DNA of 60,381 nt from the NCBI GenBank assembly GCA_040877415.1, contig JBBDNV010000174.1, positions 1 through 60,381 on the forward strand, given 5' to 3'. A program made the position numbers and the translations under genes. Origin of the DNA: JBBDNV01 sp040877415 (GTDB lineage Bacteria; Planctomycetota; Planctomycetia; Pirellulales; PALSA-1355). The notes under the pieces were generated by a model that was given only the letters and a program-made list of their open reading frames with translations, searched no databases and had not been told where the DNA came from. Of this stretch, positions 34,211-43,645 are shown in pieces; within the stretch, counting starts at the first letter, position 1, and every line of letters begins with the position of its first letter.

Positions 34211-35512
34211 TCAGGCAAACAGCTCCGATACCGGCTCGCCGCCGTCGACGATTTTGATCGGGCGGCCGTTGGGAGCGATGTTCTCGATCGTCGCATCGAT
34301 CTTGAGGCTCTTGCAGAACGTCTGGAACAGGTCGGCCACCGTCACGGGGCGATTCTCCACGGTGCCGCCCGACGCGTCGGTGCTGCCGATCACCCGGCCG
34401 CCCTGAATGCCGCCGCCGGCCACCAGGACGTTGAAGGCCCGGGGATAGTGATCGCGCCCGGCCCGCGGATTGATGCGCGGAGTGCGGCCGAACTCGCCCA
34501 TCCACACCACCAGCGTGGTGTCGAGCATGCCGCGCTGTTTCAGGTCGGTAAGCAAGTAGGCCAGCGGCCCGTCGACCTGGCCGGCCAGGTTCTTGACCCT
34601 GGCGAAATTATCCTGGTGCGTATCCCAACCGCCCATCGTCACCTCGATGCTCGGCACGCCGATTTCGACCAGGCGGCGGGCCAACAGGCAGCTCAAGCCG
34701 AATTGCGACGAGCCGTAGCTTTCGCGAACCGCCTGCGGTTCTTCGTCGAGATCAAAAGCCTTCATCTGTGAGCTCTGGATCATCCGCGCAGCCTTTTTAT
34801 ATAGCTTTCCGTGTTCGTCCACTTCGTGGCTCGCGCCGCTAGCGGCATGATCGGCTTCCAGGCGCGCAAGCAGGTCGAGCCGTCGGTTGTAGCGGGCCAC
34901 TTCGGTGGTGGGCGCGGCGTTGGTCGGCACTTTGCCGGCCTGGGGCATGACGAACGGATCGTATTCGATGCCCAAAATGCCGCCGCCGCTCGAGTCGCGA
35001 TTGTTGCTCCCGATCTGCACGAAGGCCGGCAGTTCCAAACCGTCGCGCACGATCTGGCGAGACACGATCGAACCGAACGCCGGATACTTGACGCTGGCGT
35101 TGGGCAGGTACCCGGTGTGCAGCAAGTGCGTCGCCCGCGGATGGCTCCCCTCCTTGCTGGTCATCGAGCGGATGATGGCCGCGTGCTCGATGACCTTGGC
35201 CACCTCGGGGAAGTTTTCGCTGATCTGGATGCCGCTGACGGAGGTGTCGATGGCCTTGGTTTCGCCGCCGTTCTCGTGGCCGGGCTTGGGGCTGAACGTT
35301 TCGTAGGGGCTCGGGCCGCCTTGCATCCACAGCAGGATGCACGACATGCCGCGCTTCTCGAGTTCGCCCGCGTTGAGCATCACCAGGTCGCGCCAACCGA
35401 GCGTGCCGGCCGCGACGCTGGCCGCGGTGATGCCGCGCAGAAAGTCGCGGCGGCGAATCTGGCCGCGGCGCGAAACGGAAACGTCGACTTGATGACGCCA
35501 GTGCAGTGTCAT
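34211..35512 (-). CDS. DUF1501 protein, Tat-exported (second locus)
   Basis: 433 residues. The twin-arginine signal RRRDFLRGITAAS is followed by a short hydrophobic stretch. The family core is clear: SCILLWMQGGPSPYETFSPK, IIRSMTSKEGSHPRATH, TMGGWDTHQDN and DTTLVVWMGEFGRTPRIN. It belongs to a different DUF1501 subgroup from the copy at 22399-23874, being shorter at both ends. The DUF1549/DUF1553 partner ends 53 nt upstream on the same strand. Role unknown; the two proteins presumably act together in the periplasm. Confidence 0.92.
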   Translation of the reverse strand: MTLHWRHQVDVSVSRRGQIRRRDFLRGITAASVAAGTLGWRDLVMLNAGELEKRGMSCILLWMQGGPSPYETFSPKPGHENGGETKAIDTSVSGIQISENFPEVAKVIEHAAIIRSMTSKEGSHPRATHLLHTGYLPNASVKYPAFGSIVSRQIVRDGLELPAFVQIGSNNRDSSGGGILGIEYDPFVMPQAGKVPTNAAPTTEVARYNRRLDLLARLEADHAASGASHEVDEHGKLYKKAARMIQSSQMKAFDLDEEPQAVRESYGSSQFGLSCLLARRLVEIGVPSIEVTMGGWDTHQDNFARVKNLAGQVDGPLAYLLTDLKQRGMLDTTLVVWMGEFGRTPRINPRAGRDHYPRAFNVLVAGGGIQGGRVIGSTDASGGTVENRPVTVADLFQTFCKSLKIDATIENIAPNGRPIKIVDGGEPVSELFA

Positions 35513-35565
35513 GGGATTGGATATCCTCGCGGTTGAGCGCCCGGCTCATGCGGCCGGGGTTAATC

Positions 35566-37191
35566 TTATTTGCGGTTCAAGAACTCGGTCGAGTTCACCA
35601 GCGCCCACAGAATGTCTTCGTACGCTTCGGTTCGATCGTCGGCCGCGCGCACGTGATCCAGGCAGGTCGCCAGCTCGGTCGGTTTCGGCTCCCGCGCCAG
35701 GCAGCGCAAGTACAGCTCGCCCACCAGGTCTTTGTCCTCGGGCACTTCGGCCAACAGCCGGCCGAGCGACGTGCCGCGCTGCCGGCCGCCCATCGCGCGG
35801 GCCAGCTCGGGCGAGTTCATCAGAAACAGCGCCTGCGGAATCGAGCCGGCCACATCATCGCGCAGCATGCTCGGGTCGTAGCCGAAGGTCCGGTTGACCT
35901 GTCCGCGCGGGCCGGCCAGCGCGTTGCGATAATTCTCCCCGTCGGGCGCCGGAGGCTCCTCGGGAAGGTCCAATACCTCGACCAACGCGTTGAACAACTG
36001 GTCGCCGCGCAGACGCTGCGGGCAGGAGGCCACGAAGCGGGCCGCCTGATCGAGTGTCCGGGAACGGCTTTGACGCCCGTAGGCTTCGCTCGCCGTGATG
36101 ACCCGAAACAGCCATTTGACGTCGTAGCGGCTCTCCGCGAAACGATCGGCCAGGTAATCGAGCGTTTCGGGAGCGGCGCATTGGCGGTCGGGACCGATGT
36201 CGTCGATCGGCTCATAAAATCCGCGACCGACCAGCTCGGACCACGTGCGATTGACAAACGCCTTGGCGAACCAGCGATTGTCGCGGGCGGTGATCCACTC
36301 GGCGATTTTCTCGCGCCGCTCGACGTCGGTCACGCCCGCTTCCAGCTTCTGGCCGGTGACGAAAAAGACGGGCGTCATCAACTTGCCGTCCTGTTCCGGA
36401 TGGTCGAGGTCCGGCATGAAGTGTTCGAGGCTGCCCTGGCGGGGATTATTGGGCCGTTTGCGGCCGCCGCGGTCGACGGAAACCACCGCGAAGGAGCGCC
36501 GCTTGCCGTCGACCTTGACCGGACGAATCGAAATTCGCGGAAAGAACGCGGCCAGCTCGTGAAACTGCTCGCGCTTCCAGCGATCGGTCGGATGATTGTG
36601 GCACTGGGCACATTGGATCTGAATGCCCATGAAAATGCGCGACACTTCGGCCGTCGTGTCTTCGGCGCTGCCCATCTGGGCCATGATCAGTGCGGTGGCG
36701 CCGTTCCCGCGCACGTCGCCGGCGGCGGTCATGAAGCTGCGCGCGATCTCGTCCCAGCGCGGATTGCCGTTCAATGCGCTTGCCAGAAACGCGACCAGCG
36801 TGGGACCGGCCAACAGCGCCCGATCCTCGGTGCGGCGATACATAATCACGTCGCGCCAGTAGCGGGCCCAATTGTCGCCAAACCGCTGGCTGGCCAACAG
36901 CCGCTCGACGACACGGGCGCGCTTGTCGGGCGAAGCGTCCAACGCAAAGGCGGTAATCTCCTCGGGACTCGGCGGGACGCCAATCAGGTCGAGGTTGGCG
37001 CGGCGCAGAAACGTCTGGTCGTCCGACCGCGGGGCCGGCTGGGATCGGGCATCCCCGCCGAACATCTCTTGGGCCAACAGTTCGTCAACCCTGCGGGTCA
37101 CCTGTTGCGGATCGAGTTCGGCAGCCGGCGCGCAAGGGGCCAGCAACCATCCGCAGAAGCCGGCCGCGAGCATGACTCTCGAGAGAAACAT
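35566..37191 (-). CDS. DUF1549/DUF1553 protein with heme motif (second locus)
   Basis: About 541 residues. A signal peptide (RVMLAAGFCGWLLAPCAPAA) leads into DUF1549 (FLRRANLDLIGVPPSPEE, RFGDNWARYWRDVIMYR), then a CAQCH heme-binding motif in IQIQCAQCHNHPTDRWK, and DUF1553 (WFAKAFVNRTWSELVGRGF, FLMNSPELARAMGG). It lacks the N-terminal planctomycete cytochrome and discoidin-like parts seen in the 1117-residue homologue at 23918, so it is the short form of the family. The start at 37191 opens the signal peptide. It pairs with the DUF1501 gene downstream. Confidence 0.92.
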   Translation of the reverse strand: MFLSRVMLAAGFCGWLLAPCAPAAELDPQQVTRRVDELLAQEMFGGDARSQPAPRSDDQTFLRRANLDLIGVPPSPEEITAFALDASPDKRARVVERLLASQRFGDNWARYWRDVIMYRRTEDRALLAGPTLVAFLASALNGNPRWDEIARSFMTAAGDVRGNGATALIMAQMGSAEDTTAEVSRIFMGIQIQCAQCHNHPTDRWKREQFHELAAFFPRISIRPVKVDGKRRSFAVVSVDRGGRKRPNNPRQGSLEHFMPDLDHPEQDGKLMTPVFFVTGQKLEAGVTDVERREKIAEWITARDNRWFAKAFVNRTWSELVGRGFYEPIDDIGPDRQCAAPETLDYLADRFAESRYDVKWLFRVITASEAYGRQSRSRTLDQAARFVASCPQRLRGDQLFNALVEVLDLPEEPPAPDGENYRNALAGPRGQVNRTFGYDPSMLRDDVAGSIPQALFLMNSPELARAMGGRQRGTSLGRLLAEVPEDKDLVGELYLRCLAREPKPTELATCLDHVRAADDRTEAYEDILWALVNSTEFLNRK

Positions 37192-37644
37192 CAGACGGCC
37201 CTTTTTGCTGGTGAACCCTGTTGGGCGCCGCAAGCCTCACGAGCCGTCGGCGACCTCAAGTCATTCAACACCGACTGCCGGCCTGCGGTTTCGAAAAACG
37301 GCTTATTTGCAGCTTTGCCCTCCGGCGGGACAGGCGGCGAAATCACCCGGTTTTGTGCCCGAGCCGCCCGTGGCCCACGAGTCTTTGTCGCCAATCCGCA
37401 ACATCGCCCCCGCCCAGGTTGTCTTGGGACAAGGCGTTGCGAATCTTGATCACAGTACCACGCAGAGACGGCAGCGGCAAATGCGGCTTGCCGACGAGAC
37501 GAATGGCCCCTCGATCGCCCAAGGGCTGCATGCGCCGCTGGCGCCGTCGACCATGTTGGCGGCGTCGGCCGAGCGGGCGATTGCAAAGTCTGCCCAACCA
37601 TTGCGCACACGGGCTGGACAATGCGGGTCGCGGCAACCACGCCC
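37192..37644. other. Gene-free interval, ~450 nt
   Basis: Open frames here lack recognisable motifs or normal codon bias on either strand. I see no clear promoter, RNA or repeat. It separates the DUF1549 gene from the GlsB-like gene upstream of it. Confidence 0.5.
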
Positions 37645-38025
37645 TTAATCTTCGGTGTGCGTGTACATGCGACGCCGACGACCGCGCGGCGATCGAACCA
37701 CCAGCGCGCGGTCGCCTTCGTGGAAAAAGCGCCCGCTCAAGAGTCGATAGAAGAACAACAGCACAAACGCGCCTCCGGCGGCGATGAAAAAGCCCACGGG
37801 GCTGACGGGCGTAACTTGACGCCCGGAAAAATACGTCAGCATGCCGCAGCCGATGACCGTTCCGCCGACTCCCATGGCCAGCGTGGCCACGGACCCGCCG
37901 GGATCGCGGCCGGGCATGACGGCCTTCGCCGTCAGTCCCACCAGCGTGCCGAAGCCGACCCAAACGAGGACCAGTTCGACCCACTGTTGGGCCTCGGGCG
38001 CAAGTTGCACGTCCATCAGGTTCAT
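37645..38025 (-). CDS. GlsB/YeaQ/YmgE-family small membrane protein
   Basis: About 126 residues with three predicted membrane segments: VELVLVWVGFGTLVGLTAKA, VATLAMGVGGTVIGCGML and VGFFIAAGGAFVLLFFYRLL. The first two segments carry the Gly-rich pattern of the GlsB/YeaQ family (also called transglycosylase-associated proteins), often linked to envelope stress. The C-terminus is strongly basic (RSPRGRRRRMYTHTED), likely cytoplasmic. I chose MNLMDVQLAPE at 38025; 38016 is a possible start. The upstream part of the frame looks untranslated. Confidence 0.75.
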   Translation of the reverse strand: MNLMDVQLAPEAQQWVELVLVWVGFGTLVGLTAKAVMPGRDPGGSVATLAMGVGGTVIGCGMLTYFSGRQVTPVSPVGFFIAAGGAFVLLFFYRLLSGRFFHEGDRALVVRSPRGRRRRMYTHTED

Positions 38026-38292
38026 GATCGTGTCGTGGCTGCGACTTGAAGAAAGAAAAAAATCCCCGGCCACTGACGTCCAAGGCGCGCTCGAGAGCGC
38101 AAACATCCTAGACGTCAGTTGCCGAGGGCATCGTCCCCCCCAACACCCACGCTGAAACGGGCCGTTTTGAGCGTCCAGCCGACGGTCGGCAAGACGCACG
38201 CCCTTTGGCGCGGATGTTCGACGAAACTCCACAGCGACGCTCCGTGCGACACCCACGCACGCACTCGCGCCGCGACTCTTCCTTTCGACCCA

Positions 38293-38529
38293 CTAACGAA
38301 GTTCGGCCGCCTGGCTTTCGGCGAATGCCTTTTGGGCCGCCGCCTCACGCGTCAGCTTGAACTCGGGCCCAGGCGGGAAATACTGTATGTCGTCCTGTTG
38401 GTAGAACGGGCTGGGCAACGTCTGGCCGCCGATATCCACCTGGCAGCCGGTCGCGCAGAACGCGGCACCGACCCCCAGGCTGTAAAGCGCGCGACGCCAG
38501 GAATGCCTTCGCTCGTTTCTCTGCCGCAT
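38293..38529 (-). CDS. Small lipoprotein, planctomycete-type
   Basis: 78 residues. A basic N-terminus and a hydrophobic stretch lead to a lipobox-like GAAFCATGC, so the mature protein would start at the Cys in GCQVDIGGQ and be membrane-anchored. The mature part includes GQTLPSPFYQQDDIQYFPPG, then a helical Ala/Glu-rich end. I recall similar short lipoproteins in planctomycete genomes, without assigned function. The start is supported by GGAGGTGA 8 nt upstream of the ATG at 38529. Confidence 0.72.
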   Translation of the reverse strand: MRQRNERRHSWRRALYSLGVGAAFCATGCQVDIGGQTLPSPFYQQDDIQYFPPGPEFKLTREAAAQKAFAESQAAELR

Positions 38530-38915
38530 CGAATGCTCACCTCCGTGGAGCTTACGGTACGGGCACACAGTCGCCGCACGGTCGACTGCAGTTCTGGCGG
38601 CCAACCCGACAAGCTCACTTTGTCCGGTACAATCCGCACCACGGTTATCGGCAGCGGCAATCGACAGACTTTGGCGTCATTGACAAAGTTGTCGAATAAT
38701 GCCCAGTTCCTCACGAGCAAGTCAGGCCCCGCCCCGGATGGCCCGGTCCGCTAGCAGCGGCGACTCTTGGGGCGACTCTTGCGATTCGCTCAAGCTGGGA
38801 AATTTGGGTATGATAATAGCTGCCGTATCTTCCGGAACGCTTTTTTGGCGCAAGTGCCTGCTGGCAGCAAGGGTCCGCCGGCGGCGCGATGCGACCGTCT
38901 TGGAGGCTTGGGGCG
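38530..38915. other. Divergent intergenic region before the CHAT-like gene
   Basis: No gene seen. A candidate plus-strand promoter is CCGACA (38606-38611), 16 bp, TACAAT (38628-38633). A second -10-like TATGAT lies at 38809-38814 without a good -35. Both are tentative. Confidence 0.4.
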
Positions 38916-41900
38916 ATGCCTCGTTGCGCTTGTGACCCGAGGACGTGGGGCGTGGCGGTCGTCGTGCTGTCGATGGCCTTGGCGCCCTTGGTTTTTGCGG
39001 CCAGCGCCAGCGCGCAGATTATTGCGGTGCCCTCGGCCGTCCCGACAACTCCCGGCGGCGGACACGTTCCCTCACAACTGTACTTCAGAACGCTGCCGCT
39101 GTACTACGACGGCAACTATCGCGACGCGCTTGTTTCGTTCCGCAATCAGAACACCAACGGAATCAAGACGGTCAACAGCCAATGGATCGATGCAATCGGG
39201 TACTTCACGATGTCCGGCGAGTGCTACTACCAGATGGGCCAATTGCAGGCGGCACTCGAGCAATACGACGCGGCGCTGAAGCTGTTTGTCGCTTATTCCG
39301 ACTGGATGATGCGCGTGCAATTCCCGCCGGCGATCGTGCCGGCCGCCAATCCGGTGCGCGCCACGCCGTGGGGTCAGAGCAAGCGCGGAGCCGCCGTCGG
39401 CGTCTTTGCCGACACGTATGTGATGGGCCTGGGCCAGATTGACCAGACGCAAGTCGTCCGCGGCGGAGGCACGATTCAGGCTCCGATCATGTTCCCGGTG
39501 CACGTTGCCGAAGTGGTGCGCGCCACGAGCCTGGCCATTCGCCGCAGGCGCGATTTGATGGGGCCGGTCTGCCAGCACGATCCGCTCACCAAAAACGTGC
39601 TCGACGTCCTGTTGCGGCGTCCCGGTCCGCCCAATCATTGGTCCGAAGCCTGGGTCAGCGTCCAGTTGGGCTGCGCCTATGCGGCGGCGGGCAGCTTGCC
39701 GCAGGCCAAAACGGCGCTCGAGCGGGCGGTGCTGGTGGCCGGCCAGTTCGACCATCCGCTCACCAGCACGGCGCTCGTGGAATTGGCCCGCCTGGCGCTC
39801 GAGGGCGGCGACTCTCCGGCCGCCGCGCGCTACGCCGAAGAGGCAACCTACGCCTGCGCCAATTTTCCCGATTCGAACAATATGGAGGAAGCCTTTCGAC
39901 TCGGGCTCACGGCGCACCTGCTTTTGAATCAAAAAGGCCCCTATCCGCCGCTGGGGCCGGCCATCAACTGGTCCAAGGTCCAAGGTCCGCGCCAGTTGTA
40001 CGCCTCGCTGTTGCTGTTGGCCGCCGAAAACATGGCCACGCTCGGCGATACCGCGCAAGCCTCGAACTATCTCACTGGCGCGCGGCTGGCAATGGGACGC
40101 AGCGACCTCGCCTCCAGCCAACTCGGCGCGCGGCTGAACTACCTGACGGCACTTGCCGCCTTCCAGGGCGCAGGCCTGGAGGCCGGCGACCGGGCGCTCG
40201 CCGCGGCGCTGGCCTTTCAGCGGACCGGCTCTCTGTGGGCATTCCAAATCGAGCTGGCCGACTCGCGGTACCTGGCCGGAAACGGCGTCAGCGACCGCGT
40301 GGCCATGCTGCTCTACGACGCCGTGCTTCGCGAGCCGACGCCCGCCGACTGGACCTCGAACCCTTTGGAGTGCCTCTCGGTGCTCTCGACCCCGCACGGC
40401 CCGGCACTTGAGCATTGGTTCGAGTTGGCGCTAAAGAACACCAACGGGCAGGAACTGGCCCTGGAGATCGCGGACCGTGCGCGGCGGCACCGCTTTTTCA
40501 GCACGCTGCCGATGGGCGGTCGGCTCATGGCGCTGCGGTGGATTCTGGAAGGCCCCGTTTCAATGTTGGGCGAGCGCGGGCTGCTGGAACGGCAGGACCT
40601 CTTGGCGCGCTTTCCCAAATACGGACAGCTCGCCCAACAGTCCGCGCAGATTCGCGCCAAGCTGGCCGCCGGGCCGCTAGTCGACGACGCGGCCGAAGCC
40701 CGCCGCGAGCAGGCGGACCTGCTGGCCGCCCTGGCCAAAGTCAGCCAGGCTCAGGAAGTGATCCTGCGCGAAATCGCCGTGCGCCGCGAGCCGGCCGAAA
40801 TGATCTTTCCTCCGCTGCGCAAAAGCCACGACGTTCAGCAGAGCTTGCCGGACGGACAGGTTTTGTTGGCGTTCTTTGCCACCCGCGAGAATCTCTACGC
40901 GTTTTTATTCTCGCGCGATCGCTACGCCGCGTGGAACGTCCAAAAGCCCGCGCAACTGCAAAAGCAGATCGGGGTCTTGCTGCGTGAAATGGGCAACTAC
41001 GATGCGAACCGCGAAGTGACGCCGGCCGAACTGGCCAAAGATAGCTGGCGCACCGCCGCCGCGAGCGTGACCAAGATGCTGTTGGCGCGTTCGAACGTCG
41101 ATCTGGCCGGCAATTTCGACGAAATCGTCGTCGTTCCCGACGGCTTCCTGTGGTACCTGCCGTTCGAAGTGCTCAGCGTGGGTCCACCCGGTCGACAGAA
41201 ACTGCTCATGTCGCAGGCCCGCGTGCGCTACGCGCCGACCGTGGGACTGGCGGTGCCCTACGGCCGCGCGCAAAAACCGCGGCCCCGCGTGGGCGTGGCG
41301 CTCGGGCGGCTGCACCCGCAGGACGACGACTCGGTGGCCGCCGAAGCATTCGGGCGGATCGCCTCGGTCGTCGACGGAGCCGTGGCGCTGCCACGGTCGC
41401 TGCCGGCGCCGGCGTCGGTCTATCGCGTCTTGCTCGACGGACTGATCGTGCTGGACGACATCGAGCCGGGCGACGGAGCGTATGAATGGGCGCCCGTGCA
41501 ATTCGACCGCCAGCAAACAACCGGCACGCTGGCAAGTTGGTTCTCGCTCCCCTTGGGCGGGCCCGAAAACGTCATCCTGCCCGGCTTCCACACCGCCGCC
41601 GAAGCCGGCATTCGCAAAGGACGGACGACCGGTGAGGAAATCTTCCTGTCGGTGTGCGGCTTGATGTCGGCCGGCGCGCGCACGATTCTCATTAGCCGCT
41701 GGCGCACCGGTGGACAGACGTGCTTCGAGCTGGTTCGCGAATTCGCGCAGGAATTGCCGCACGCCACGGCGGCCGAAGCCTGGCAGCGCAGCGTGCAGCT
41801 TGCCAGTGAAACACCCCTCGAGCCGGACCGCGAGCCGCGCGTCAAGGCCGCCGCGCCGGGCCGGACCGCCGCGAAAGCCAGCCATCCGTTCTTCTGGGCC

Positions 41901-42176
41901 GGCTACATGCTCGTCGATTCCGGCGCTCTGCCGCCGTCTGTCGACAAGCCACTCGATCTGCCGGGCAAAGTCGCGCCCGCGCGCCCCCAGCCCGCCAATC
42001 CGCCGGTGGACCGCTTGACGCCCCAATCGATCGTGGGCGACGGGCTCGATGGCGCGCCGCCTAGCAAGGACGCCGCCGAGGCCAAGCCCGCGGCGCGCGC
42101 CAAATCCAAGGCGGGCCCGGCCAAAAAGCCGCTCCCCCCCTCACGCGGCGCGCCCCCGGACGCGGCGGGCGCCTAG
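38916..42176 (+). CDS. Secreted CHAT-like protein with TPR region, catalytic residues absent
   Basis: 1086 residues. A signal peptide (VAVVVLSMALAPLVFAASAS) is followed by TPR-like helical repeats (about residues 50-130 and 240-300) and a long helical region. From about residue 660 it becomes a CHAT-like caspase fold: VVVPDGFLWYLPFEVLSVGP, then LIVLDDIEPGDG, then ILPGFHTAAEAG, then GLMSAGARTILISRWRTGGQ. In active CHAT proteases the second and third of these carry the catalytic His (HxxTHG) and Cys (LSACET); neither is present. The C-terminal ~110 residues are Pro/Ala/Lys-rich. GGAGG sits 9 nt before the ATG at 38916, favouring it over 38889. Role unknown. Confidence 0.8.
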   Translation: MPRCACDPRTWGVAVVVLSMALAPLVFAASASAQIIAVPSAVPTTPGGGHVPSQLYFRTLPLYYDGNYRDALVSFRNQNTNGIKTVNSQWIDAIGYFTMSGECYYQMGQLQAALEQYDAALKLFVAYSDWMMRVQFPPAIVPAANPVRATPWGQSKRGAAVGVFADTYVMGLGQIDQTQVVRGGGTIQAPIMFPVHVAEVVRATSLAIRRRRDLMGPVCQHDPLTKNVLDVLLRRPGPPNHWSEAWVSVQLGCAYAAAGSLPQAKTALERAVLVAGQFDHPLTSTALVELARLALEGGDSPAAARYAEEATYACANFPDSNNMEEAFRLGLTAHLLLNQKGPYPPLGPAINWSKVQGPRQLYASLLLLAAENMATLGDTAQASNYLTGARLAMGRSDLASSQLGARLNYLTALAAFQGAGLEAGDRALAAALAFQRTGSLWAFQIELADSRYLAGNGVSDRVAMLLYDAVLREPTPADWTSNPLECLSVLSTPHGPALEHWFELALKNTNGQELALEIADRARRHRFFSTLPMGGRLMALRWILEGPVSMLGERGLLERQDLLARFPKYGQLAQQSAQIRAKLAAGPLVDDAAEARREQADLLAALAKVSQAQEVILREIAVRREPAEMIFPPLRKSHDVQQSLPDGQVLLAFFATRENLYAFLFSRDRYAAWNVQKPAQLQKQIGVLLREMGNYDANREVTPAELAKDSWRTAAASVTKMLLARSNVDLAGNFDEIVVVPDGFLWYLPFEVLSVGPPGRQKLLMSQARVRYAPTVGLAVPYGRAQKPRPRVGVALGRLHPQDDDSVAAEAFGRIASVVDGAVALPRSLPAPASVYRVLLDGLIVLDDIEPGDGAYEWAPVQFDRQQTTGTLASWFSLPLGGPENVILPGFHTAAEAGIRKGRTTGEEIFLSVCGLMSAGARTILISRWRTGGQTCFELVREFAQELPHATAAEAWQRSVQLASETPLEPDREPRVKAAAPGRTAAKASHPFFWAGYMLVDSGALPPSVDKPLDLPGKVAPARPQPANPPVDRLTPQSIVGDGLDGAPPSKDAAEAKPAARAKSKAGPAKKPLPPSRGAPPDAAGA

Positions 42177-42285
42177 TTTCCCTCGCGGCGCTGGCCAAGA
42201 AACTCCGCGCGCCCGCGAATTCCTTTCAGACAACGAGGTTCGTGGTGCGCCTCGCGTGCCTGGAGCCGATTTACGGGGGTGGCTG

Positions 42286-43386
42286 ATGCGATTTAGCCTG
42301 GCGGTCCATCTGACCATGGCTTGCGCTGTGGCATTCCTCGTGACTTACGGCGCGCCGGAAGCGGTCGCGGGCGAAGGCGGCCGATTGGTCTATATCACAG
42401 TCCACAGTCCGGCGCTTGAAGGAAATCTGTTGAAGGATTCGCCCGATCGCCCGGTGGCGGTTTATTTGCCGCCGACTTACGACAAATCACCGAGTCGGCG
42501 GTACCCTGCCATCTACTTGTTGCACGGCATTGGCGATACGCACAAGGTGTGGACCGAGCAGCCATCAGGAGAAGGCATTGCAAAGTCGATGGACGCGCTT
42601 GTGAGCGCCAAGAAGGTCCACGAAATGATCGTCGTGATGCCCAACGAGCGCAACGCGTATTTTGGCAGTTTCTATAGCGACTCCGCCGTCACCGGGAACT
42701 GGGAGACTTTTACGGCCGGCGATTTGCCGAAGTATGTCGACGCTCATTACCGCACACTGCCTCAGGCGGCCAGCCGGGGAGTCGCTGGCCACTCCATGGG
42801 CGGCCACGGCGCCATCAAGATGGGCATGAAGCACCCGGACGTGTTCTGTGCCGTGTTTGCCATGAATCCGGCCGTTCTCGGCTGGGCGGCCGATCTGTCG
42901 CCGCGCAACCCGGCGTTTGTGGCGGCGGCGAAGCTGAAATCGCCCGGCGAAGCGATGGTGCTGGGGGTTTATCCGGCCGGGATCATGTGCGTGGCGGCCG
43001 CGTTTTCACCCAATCCGGATCGCCCACCGCTTTTCATCGATCTGCCCTTCGAGCTGCGTCAGGGCGAGCTTCAGCCGGTGGCCGAGGCGTACCGGAAATG
43101 GAACGACAACATGCCGGTGTACATGGTGGAAAAATACGCCGACAACCTGCGAAAGCTCGTCGCCTTGCACTTCGACACCGGCGTGGTCGACGAATATACG
43201 CACATTCCGCCGACGTGCGCCCAACTGTCCAAAGTGCTCACGCGAAACCGCGTGCCGCACGTTTACGAGGTGTACGACGGCGACCACCGCAATCGGCTGT
43301 GGGGCCACAAATCGCGCATCGAACGGAAGATGTTGCCCTACTTCTCGGCCAATCTGGCCTTTGAGATGACGCCCTCGGCCAATTAA
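42286..43386 (+). CDS. Secreted esterase (esterase D / PF00756-like)
   Basis: 366 residues with a signal peptide (TMACAVAFLVTYGAPEAVA). The alpha/beta-hydrolase fold shows YPAIYLLHGIGDTHKVW, the nucleophile elbow GHSMGGHGAIK and a C-terminal GDHRNRLWGH that probably contains the catalytic His. The family includes esterase D, feruloyl esterases and mycolyltransferases. A GGGGGTGG run ends 4-5 nt before the ATG at 42286, which decides the start; an upstream open frame to 42049 is extra. It follows the CHAT-like gene by 109 nt on the same strand and may be co-transcribed. Confidence 0.85.
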   Translation: MRFSLAVHLTMACAVAFLVTYGAPEAVAGEGGRLVYITVHSPALEGNLLKDSPDRPVAVYLPPTYDKSPSRRYPAIYLLHGIGDTHKVWTEQPSGEGIAKSMDALVSAKKVHEMIVVMPNERNAYFGSFYSDSAVTGNWETFTAGDLPKYVDAHYRTLPQAASRGVAGHSMGGHGAIKMGMKHPDVFCAVFAMNPAVLGWAADLSPRNPAFVAAAKLKSPGEAMVLGVYPAGIMCVAAAFSPNPDRPPLFIDLPFELRQGELQPVAEAYRKWNDNMPVYMVEKYADNLRKLVALHFDTGVVDEYTHIPPTCAQLSKVLTRNRVPHVYEVYDGDHRNRLWGHKSRIERKMLPYFSANLAFEMTPSAN

Positions 43387-43430
43387 CCGGCTTTTTGCCA
43401 AGATTCGCCCCGGCCGGCCGAACTAACTAA

Positions 43431-43455
43431 TGCGAGCGCTAGCCCGCAGCTCGCA
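43431..43455 (+). repeat. Short inverted repeat TGCGAG/CTCGCA
   Basis: A 6-bp inverted repeat in the convergent intergenic region. Part of a cluster of hairpins between the esterase and PII genes; function unknown. Confidence 0.4.
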
Positions 43456-43487
43456 GGACGCGCCACAGGACTGGCGCCAAGGGGAAG

Positions 43488-43558
43488 CAAGACGGACGCG
43501 GGATTCGTGTCACTTGGCGCCAACGGCCTCGGGTGACCGAATCCCAGCGTCCGTCTTG
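43488..43558. repeat. Long inverted repeat in convergent intergenic region
   Basis: Arms of 20 nt (43488-43507) and 21 nt (43538-43558) are complementary apart from one bulged base, around a 30-nt loop. The arms start CAAGACGGACGC. It lies between convergent genes, so it could act as a bidirectional terminator, or be a remnant mobile hairpin element. There is no T-run. Confidence 0.6.
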
Positions 43559-43588
43559 GCATTGCCCTTGTCAAGCCGTTTGTGGGCA

Positions 43589-43614
43589 GCACGGGTGGAC
43601 AAGCCACCCGTGGC
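43589..43614 (+). repeat. 26-nt palindromic repeat, copy 2
   Basis: Identical to 34143-34168 over all 26 nt. Lies next to the inverted repeat above, between convergent genes. Confidence 0.75.
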
Positions 43615-43645
43615 ACGCGCAAGCGGCACGCGACGGCGCGTCCAA

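Noticed and set aside
35506..37449. 647-codon plus-strand open frame across the DUF1549 gene
   Set aside because: The minus-strand DUF1549/DUF1553 protein has conserved motifs throughout, and this frame has none.
37343..38083. 246-codon minus-strand frame covering the intergenic region and the GlsB-like gene
   Set aside because: It is the wrong phase over the GlsB-like gene and shows no domains in the gene-free part.
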